Assembly: GCA_900322135.1 (NCBI GenBank)
Contig: ONYP01000001.1
Location: 30,128-94,127 of the forward strand
DNA length: 64,000 bases
Direction: 5' to 3'
Origin: an uncultured Prevotellaceae bacterium
Lineage (GTDB): Bacteria; Bacteroidota; Bacteroidia; Bacteroidales; Muribaculaceae
The notes under the pieces were generated by a model. The model was not told the origin of the DNA. It was given only the letters and a program-made list of their open reading frames with translations, and searched no databases. This document shows positions 58,544 through 64,000 of this stretch, piece after piece; the stretch's first letter is position 1; each line of letters begins with the position of its first letter. The translations under genes were made by a program, and so were the position numbers.

Positions 58544-59112
58544 CGCTGAGCCTCCTTTCCGATGGCAAGCGCCTTGAGGTTGGCATCGACCACTGCGTCG
58601 CCCTTGCGGCCAAAGACGCGGCGGATAGCGTTCTCCAACTTGTCATACTCGATGCCGAGGGCCTTTTGAGCAGCACCCAGCAGGATGACATTGGCCGAAC
58701 GGGGAATCTCGTTATCCTTGGCCAGCTGCTCGATGTCGAGGGTGATGACATTCTTCACCTTGGCCAGGTCGGCCATCACGGTGTCCACCTCGGGATAGTT
58801 GGGGATGTTCACAAAGGGTTTGCTCGATGTGATGATCCAGCCCTCCTTGCTCAGGAACGGCAGATAGCGCAATGCCTCCATCGGCTCCATCGAGATGATG
58901 ACATCGGCCGAACCCTTGGCGATCAAGTCGCTGTGGATGGGGTTGCTGCTGATGCGCAGGTTGGACTGCACATCACCGCCGCGCTGCGACATGCCGTGCA
59001 CCTCGGCCTGCTTGATATATAGATTCTCGTGCATGGCTGCTTCGCCAATGACGGTAGCGATCGAGAGGATACCTTGACCTCCCACGCCGCAAAGGATGAT
59101 ATCGGTTTTCAT
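58540..59112 (-). CDS. iorB: Indolepyruvate oxidoreductase subunit beta
   Basis: The start at 59112 (MKTDIILCGVGGQGIL) overlaps the iorA stop by 4 nt; a longer frame to 59169 lies inside iorA. The 190-residue protein has the gamma-type 'GVGGQGILSIATVI' pyrophosphate/Fe-S-facing fold and 'EVHGMSQRGGDVQSNLR', both typical of IorB. With IorA it converts arylpyruvates and CoA to arylacetyl-CoA and reduces ferredoxin in the cytosol. Confidence 0.93.
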   Translation of the reverse strand: MKTDIILCGVGGQGILSIATVIGEAAMHENLYIKQAEVHGMSQRGGDVQSNLRISSNPIHSDLIAKGSADVIISMEPMEALRYLPFLSKEGWIITSSKPFVNIPNYPEVDTVMADLAKVKNVITLDIEQLAKDNEIPRSANVILLGAAQKALGIEYDKLENAIRRVFGRKGDAVVDANLKALAIGKEAQR

Positions 59113-60708
59113 TGCTTTGCCTCCTGTGCTTTCTTTTGTTTGAGATGTCGTTGTAATGTTTGCATGCACTCGCGGCGCGGTATAATCACGCTGGTGCCGC
59201 GGTAGTTGATCTCGTCACGCATCACTTGCGTGATCTCGGGCATGTTCTTGGGCAGGGGGACAACCACCTTGAGGTGCTCGTCGGTCATACCCAAGCCACG
59301 GCAGATGTCCTCGAACTTGCCGGTGCCTGCCGAGTCCTGACCGCCCGTCATGCCGGTGGTGAGGTTGTCGCTGATGATAACGGTGATGTTGGCATTCTCG
59401 TTGATGGCATCGAGCAGGCCCGTCATACCCGAGTGGGTAAAGGTCGAGTCACCGATGATGGCAACGGCGGGCCACTGGCCGGCATCGGCAGCACCCTTGG
59501 CCATGGTGATGCTTGCACCCATGTCAACACACGAGTGGATGGCCTTGAAGGGGGGCATGAAGCCCAGCGTGTAGCAACCGATGTCGCCAAACACACGAGC
59601 ATTGGGATAATCTTTCAATACCTCGTTCAGGGCAGTGTAAACATCGCGGTGGCCGCAGCCCTGGCACAGTGCAGGGGGACGCGGAGCCACATCCTCGCAG
59701 CTGGCATAACCCTCGCTCACGGGCAGCCCCAGGGCCTTCTTCAGGGCGTCGGGGTTCAACTCGCCCGTGCGGGGCAGTTCGCCGGTGAGGCGGCCCTTGA
59801 TGACGGCATTGCCGGGCATCACGCCACGCACCAGGTCCTCGACGAAGGGCTGGCCTTCCTCGGCGATGAGCACGGCGTCACACTCGGCCGTCATGCGGCG
59901 GATGAGTTCCTTGGGCATGGGATACTGGCTGATCTTGAGCACGGGATAGGGGCAACCGTCGGGGTAGCACTCCATCAGGTAGTTGTAGGCAATACCTGTG
60001 GCAATGACACCCATCGAGTGGTCGGCAGCGTCGATGTACTTGTTGTACTCGCTGTCCATGGCGCGCTGCTCGAGGTCGGCCTGCTGACCGGTGACCGTGA
60101 TGTTGCGCTTGATGGCGTTGCCGGGGAGCAATACCCAGTGGCTGGCCTTGGCGTCGTAGTTCAGTTCATTCTCGGCACGGGGTGTCTCCTTTACCTCGAC
60201 AACGGCGCGGCTGTGGGCCATGCGGGTGGTCACACGCATGAGCACGGGGAGGCATACCTCCTCGCTCAAGGCGTAGGCCTTCTCCATCATGTCATAGGCC
60301 TCCTGCTGCGTGCTGGGCTCCAGCGTGGGAATCATCGCGAACTTGCCGTAGAAGCGGCTGTCCTGCTCGTCCTGGGAGGAGTGCATCGAGGGGTCGTCGG
60401 CCACGAGGACCACCAGACCGCCGTTCACACCCGTCATCGAACGGGTCGGCGCACACATTCAGGCCCACATGCTTCATGCAGACCAGCGCACGCTTGCCCA
60501 TGAAGGACATACCCAGCGCAGCCTCCATAGCCGTCTTTTCGTTGGTACACCAGCGGCGATGAACATTGCGTTCCACCGCTAACTTGGAATTCTGAATGTA
60601 CTCCGTGATCTCGGTCGAGGGAGTACCTGGATAGGCATACACACCACTCAGGCCCGCGTCGAGCGCGCCCTGGGCGATAGCCTCATCACCTAAGAGTAAC
60701 TTTCTCAT
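59109..60708 (-). pseudogene. iorA: Indolepyruvate oxidoreductase subunit alpha, frameshifted
   Basis: The first part, from 60708, reads 'MRKLLLGDEAIAQGALDAG' and 'YPGTPSTEI', through 'KHVGLNVCADPF'. The frame then breaks near 60437-60442, and the second part ('MTGVNGGLVVLVADDPSMHSSQ') runs on to 59109. It includes the TPP-binding 'LCQGCGHRD' and 'GDSTFTHSGM'. The missing bases (probably 8, or 2) would restore a ~535-residue enzyme. I see no C-terminal CxxCxxC ferredoxin cluster, which some IorA proteins have. It is either a recent pseudogene or an assembly error; intact iorB downstream favours the latter. A canonical promoter lies at 60771-60801. Confidence 0.85.
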
Positions 60709-60770
60709 TATTATAAGGTTTAACTAGTATTATCTGTCTTTTAAAATGTATTAGAAGTTCTTTGAAGTGA

Positions 60771-60801
60771 CAAAGTTACACAATAATCTGCACCCCGCAA
60801 A
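60771..60801 (-). promoter_or_regulatory. Canonical -33/-7 promoter of the ior operon
   Basis: On the minus strand, TTTG (60798-60801) is followed after 19 nt by TAACTTTG (60771-60778), 62 nt upstream of the iorA ATG. Confidence 0.75.
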
Positions 60802-60833
60802 CTTTTTAAGCATTTTTGACCAAATTCAGCAAT

Positions 60834-60861
60834 AAGGAGGAACAAAGATATGCTCCTCCTT
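60834..60861 (-). terminator. Hairpin after the DUF4932-like gene
   Basis: AAGGAGGA (60834-60841) pairs with TCCTCCTT (60854-60861), 39 nt past the stop at 60900. It separates that gene from the ior promoter. Confidence 0.5.
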
Positions 60862-60899
60862 TGCCAAAATATCGCTATTAGCTATGTGCCGCTCTACTG

Positions 60900-63092
60900 T
60901 TATCTCAGGGCATTGTTGATGCGCTGCTGCACCTCGGCCTCACGTTTCTCCTCATTATCGCAGAATTGATTCAGTGCATTGGCAATCTGGGGATAGAAAT
61001 CGGCAAGTGACTGGTATTTATTGCGGTTGATGGCATATTCACACAAGGTCTTAACCAGTTCACGCTCCCACTTGAAGCCCATGCTCACGTCATTGTCCAA
61101 TTGCATGTTTACCTCATCATCGGCACATCCGTTCTGCAACATGTGGATGATATTAGAAGCATTTTCCAAACTCTGGCTCATGACACCGCTGGCATCTCTG
61201 AATCCAAACATCTGCATCAGCCTGGGATTTTGGCTTGATAACTTCTCGGCAATGGGTCGAAGTGTTGCATTATAAGCCTCATCATTGAGCACGGTTTGTG
61301 GGTAGAATCTATTGAAAAAGCTTACAATGTGATTACCTTTCTCGGATGGATTTTCATAGTTATAGGTGTCTTTTCCGGTAATGAAGAATCTGTCCCAGGG
61401 CTGGCCTTTCAGTTGACAAGTGGCTCCGTAGCCCTGTATGCCACCCGCAAAGGCGATGACAACCTTATATCTATCGTTTTGACCATTGCCATAAAAACCA
61501 GAGAACCACTCAGGATGGACATAGGGCATTATCTTTTCGTTATAGTTCTTGAGCTCTTGTTGATACAGCTGCTGGTGTTGCTGATAGAACTCATGGAAAC
61601 GGGTGTCGGTATAGAACTGGTTGAGCAGGCCCAGGAACTCTGGCATGTTCACATTATTCCAACGGTCATCCAATCCGTTGCCCTCGGCCGATTGTTCTTC
61701 GGGGAGCATCACAATCTTGCCCTTCTTGACTGCAAGGCGCACGGCCAGACTCATTGGGGCATCATAGGAAATGTGATACTGCTGCCTGAGTCCCTGATAA
61801 TATCCGATGACGGGATGTTGCTTGAACGGTGCGAGCAGCTGCTCAAGATCCTGGTTGTAGGCATCGGATGCATGTGAAATGTATTCGTCGAAACCAGCCG
61901 CGATCGAAAGGGCGCTCATCAACTCAACGGTTTCCATCACCTCGGCTTTGTTAGACGAGGATGCCGTTTGAGCCTGATTCTTGAGTTTCTGGCCCACTGC
62001 CAAATCAATGGCCGGTTGTGCATCGAGATAGTTCTTCAATGTCTTGGCAATCTCGGGATAATAGTCGTTCAGAGTAGGATACATGTCGCGGTGAGTGGTA
62101 TAATAGCGCATTGCGCTGACCATCTCAGGAGTCCACGGGAAGCCTGATTGCATGTTGCTCATGATGTCTTGCTTCACTTCATCGTCGGTGAAGCCATTCT
62201 CCATCAAATAGATGGCGGTGGCCGCCCTCACCACGGTCTCGTTAAAAACGGTTTTTGATTCCGGGTAAGCCTGTACCCTCGACAGCATGAAGCGCTCCTG
62301 CCCGAGCAGTCTTTCTGGAATATCTCCCAAGAGTTTGGCGTTATTCTCATCTTCGATCAGGTAGTTCACAAAGGAGTGATTGAACTCATGAATGACAGTT
62401 GGAGTAGCAAATCTTCTCGCGTTTTCACCCTCAAAGCCCATACCATACTGCGGGTAAATCCAGTAACCGATTACCGAGAAATTCTCTTTAGGCTGGCCTG
62501 GAATTTGACGGCTCGTGGCATAATTGTGTTCCCCAGTAGTGAAACCAATGATAACATGGAAGGATTCGGCCGGACCAATACCATAGAAACGGGGATACCA
62601 TTCCTGGTCGAAAAGCGGCATTACATTGGTGTTGAATACACTCAACACTTCATTATAAAAGTCTTGATGTTGCTGATAAAACTCGTGGAAACGAGTGTCG
62701 GTGTAGAACTGGTCAATTAGGGTGACGAGTTCATCCACATCAACGTCCTGCCATCGAGGGTCATTAAGACACTCCTTGGAAGTTGCTATCTTGACATGCC
62801 CATTCTCAATCGTGAGGTTGACAGCCAGGTCTGCAGGTGCGTTGTGACTAATGCCGTATTGTCCCCGTAACCCGCGGAGGCAGGTGACTGCCGGGTGAGC
62901 CTTGAATGGGGCAAACCACTGTTCGGTATCCTCGGTGTACTGGCCACCCATGTCCATGTTGTACTCATCGAAACCTGCGGTACGGGAGAGGATGCTCATC
63001 AACTCTACTGTTTCAGATACACTTACATCCACTTGGGCTTGCATGGTCAGTGCGACAAGCGCAAGCACTGCTAATAAAATTTTCTTATTCAT
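60900..63092 (-). CDS. Secreted tandem DUF4932-like protein, one active-looking HExxH
   Basis: This is a 730-residue protein with a signal peptide (MNKKILLAVLALVALTMQAQ). Two homologous halves follow (about 25-370 and 385-720), each opening 'ETVELMS(I/A)LSxxAGFDEY' and containing 'DQFYTDTRFHEFYQQHQ' or 'NQFYTDTRFHEFYQQHQ'. The first half has a zinc-protease-type 'VIHEFNHSFVNYL' motif (HExxH); the second half reads 'HIVSFFNRF' there and has lost it. It is likely an exported metallopeptidase-like protein with one catalytic and one degenerate repeat; the substrate is unknown. A -7 box lies at 63149-63156. Confidence 0.8.
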   Translation of the reverse strand: MNKKILLAVLALVALTMQAQVDVSVSETVELMSILSRTAGFDEYNMDMGGQYTEDTEQWFAPFKAHPAVTCLRGLRGQYGISHNAPADLAVNLTIENGHVKIATSKECLNDPRWQDVDVDELVTLIDQFYTDTRFHEFYQQHQDFYNEVLSVFNTNVMPLFDQEWYPRFYGIGPAESFHVIIGFTTGEHNYATSRQIPGQPKENFSVIGYWIYPQYGMGFEGENARRFATPTVIHEFNHSFVNYLIEDENNAKLLGDIPERLLGQERFMLSRVQAYPESKTVFNETVVRAATAIYLMENGFTDDEVKQDIMSNMQSGFPWTPEMVSAMRYYTTHRDMYPTLNDYYPEIAKTLKNYLDAQPAIDLAVGQKLKNQAQTASSSNKAEVMETVELMSALSIAAGFDEYISHASDAYNQDLEQLLAPFKQHPVIGYYQGLRQQYHISYDAPMSLAVRLAVKKGKIVMLPEEQSAEGNGLDDRWNNVNMPEFLGLLNQFYTDTRFHEFYQQHQQLYQQELKNYNEKIMPYVHPEWFSGFYGNGQNDRYKVVIAFAGGIQGYGATCQLKGQPWDRFFITGKDTYNYENPSEKGNHIVSFFNRFYPQTVLNDEAYNATLRPIAEKLSSQNPRLMQMFGFRDASGVMSQSLENASNIIHMLQNGCADDEVNMQLDNDVSMGFKWERELVKTLCEYAINRNKYQSLADFYPQIANALNQFCDNEEKREAEVQQRINNALR

Positions 63093-63148
63093 GATAATTA
63101 TATTTTTTTATTGTTAAACATTTGAGATTTCTGCATTGTTTTCTTCAG

Positions 63149-63156
63149 CAAAAATA
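63149..63156 (-). promoter_or_regulatory. -7 box, TATTTTTG
   Basis: CAAAAATA on the plus strand gives a minus-strand -7 box 56 nt upstream of the DUF4932-like start at 63092. Confidence 0.55.
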
Positions 63157-63333
63157 ATATACCAGTTTTTATCAATCATCAAGAAAAACGTACTTTTTTC
63201 GAATAAATCAGGATATTTGTCTAAAAGTGTCTAAAAATTATACACTTTTCCCCATTGTCCTATTAATCAACAACGGAAAAGAGACAAATAGCTGCCTCTT
63301 TTCCGATACCGATTGATTGATGTCTGATAAAGA

Positions 63334-64000
63334 TTATTTCAACGCATTGACGGCGGCCTCGAGCTGATGCATGGCCTGTTCGAGGCGCTGACGCGGAGTT
63401 CCCACATTTAGTCGCATATGGCAATAGCCAGGAACGCCATATATCTCGCCATTATTGAGAGCAAGATGTGCTTCTTCGGCAAAGAAACGCACCAGTTCGG
63501 CATGATCAAGTCCCAATCGCCTGCAGTCGAGCCACATCAAGAACGATGCTTGCGGCTTGATGGCATATATGCTGGGGATGTGCTCTTTGCAGTATTGAGC
63601 GACATAGAGCACATTCTGCTCAATATATTGTTTGCAAGCCTCGAGCCAAGGCTCACAACGGCGATAACCCACCTCGGTGGCGAGCAGTGCCGTAATATTG
63701 GCATTGCACAACTCGTTCACCTCTACCCAACGATAGAATTCCTGACGCAATTCCGGGTTCTTGATGACCAGCCAAGTACTCTTTACTCCCGGGATGTTGA
63801 ATGTTTTTCCAGGCGACCCGCAGGTAATGGTCACCGCTGCGGCATCTTCGCTCACTGTTGCCAGAGGGATGTGCTTGTGCCCAAAGAGTGTCATGTCACC
63901 AAACACCTCGTCACTGAAGATAATCACATTATACTTGCGAGCCAGTGCGGCGACTTGTTGCAGTTCTTCTTTTTTCCACACGATGCCTATGGGATTCTGA
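63334..64000 (-). CDS. MalY/PatB-type aminotransferase or cystathionine beta-lyase, C-terminal part
   Basis: The frame is open to the window end; an internal ATG at 63981 is not the start, because 'QNPIGIVWKKEEL' continues across it. The ~221 visible residues include 'IIFSDEVFGDM' (the Asp of the PLP site), the Schiff-base lysine in 'GSPGKTFNIPG' and the C-terminal arginine region 'HMRLNVGTP'. This matches the MalY/PatB branch of fold-type I PLP enzymes (C-S lyase). The N-terminal half lies outside the window. Confidence 0.9.
   Translation of the reverse strand, partial: QNPIGIVWKKEELQQVAALARKYNVIIFSDEVFGDMTLFGHKHIPLATVSEDAAAVTITCGSPGKTFNIPGVKSTWLVIKNPELRQEFYRWVEVNELCNANITALLATEVGYRRCEPWLEACKQYIEQNVLYVAQYCKEHIPSIYAIKPQASFLMWLDCRRLGLDHAELVRFFAEEAHLALNNGEIYGVPGYCHMRLNVGTPRQRLEQAMHQLEAAVNALK

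Noticed and set aside
1-64000. CRISPR arrays, rRNA or tRNA genes
   Set aside because: I looked for regularly spaced repeats, conserved rRNA stretches and cloverleaf signals on both strands and saw none; a covariance-model scan would be needed to exclude small RNAs.

Overview
The window looks like chromosomal DNA of a gut-type Bacteroidales bacterium, probably Prevotellaceae or Muribaculaceae. The grounds are many TAnnTTTG (-7) promoter boxes, several with a TTTG box about 19 nt upstream; secreted proteins ending in type I dockerin repeats; a C10 (streptopain-like) protease; an S9 dipeptidyl peptidase; a patatin/beta-barrel protein; LRR_5 (BspA-like) proteins; and an IorA/IorB pair. I saw no rRNA, tRNA or CRISPR array.

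Region 1 (1-14.1 kb) is an accessory cluster, nearly all on the minus strand. It holds one complete AAA+ ATPase and two partial relatives, small membrane proteins, an LRR_5 protein, an alpha/beta-hydrolase fusion, several unrecognised proteins, an HTH protein, an HNH endonuclease and a DUF2779-type nuclease. Four of its transcription units share a promoter architecture: two direct repeats with a 22-23 bp period, each of the form TGTC-N10-GACR, placed 31-32 bp upstream of a -7 box with no recognisable -33 box. This looks like a small regulon under one unknown activator.

Region 2 (14.2-23.4 kb) carries a GH3 beta-glucosidase, a dockerin-bearing C10 protease and a Tat-exported aldo/keto reductase. 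It then becomes patchy: a MITE-like element of about 333 bp with terminal inverted repeats, a HAD phosphatase with a duplicated 5' fragment, an LRR_5 protein and two decayed transposase fragments (IS4-like, IS982-like).

Region 3 (23.4-42.4 kb) is the most interesting part. A tightly packed nine-gene minus-strand operon encodes, in transcription order: a membrane protein, a TM-anchored P-loop GTPase-like protein, a very large polytopic protein with SEDS (FtsW/RodA)-like C-terminal motifs, two paralogous cytosolic GTPase-like proteins, a large TM-anchored protein, a penicillin-binding-protein-like transpeptidase, a membrane-anchored GH25 muramidase and a HExxH membrane protease. Divergent from it are a Ser/Thr protein kinase fused to a CD225/dispanin membrane domain, interrupted by an in-frame TGA just before its catalytic loop, and a second CD225 protein with a GYF_2 (DUF4339) head. 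I read this as a candidate GTPase- and kinase-controlled peptidoglycan synthesis and remodelling machine. It may be related to the double-GTPase (DO-GTPase/GAP1) conflict systems.

Region 4 (42.4-64 kb) is more ordinary: a VanX-like D-Ala-D-Ala dipeptidase with a DPP4-like peptidase, an OmpA-family protein, dockerin and C-terminal-sorting-type secreted proteins (one frameshifted), HtpG, a small outer-membrane barrel, RmlB, a patatin-BamA-like protein, an iorA (frameshifted)-iorB-aminotransferase operon, a tandemly duplicated DUF4932-like protein and the C-terminal part of a MalY/PatB-type aminotransferase running off the window.
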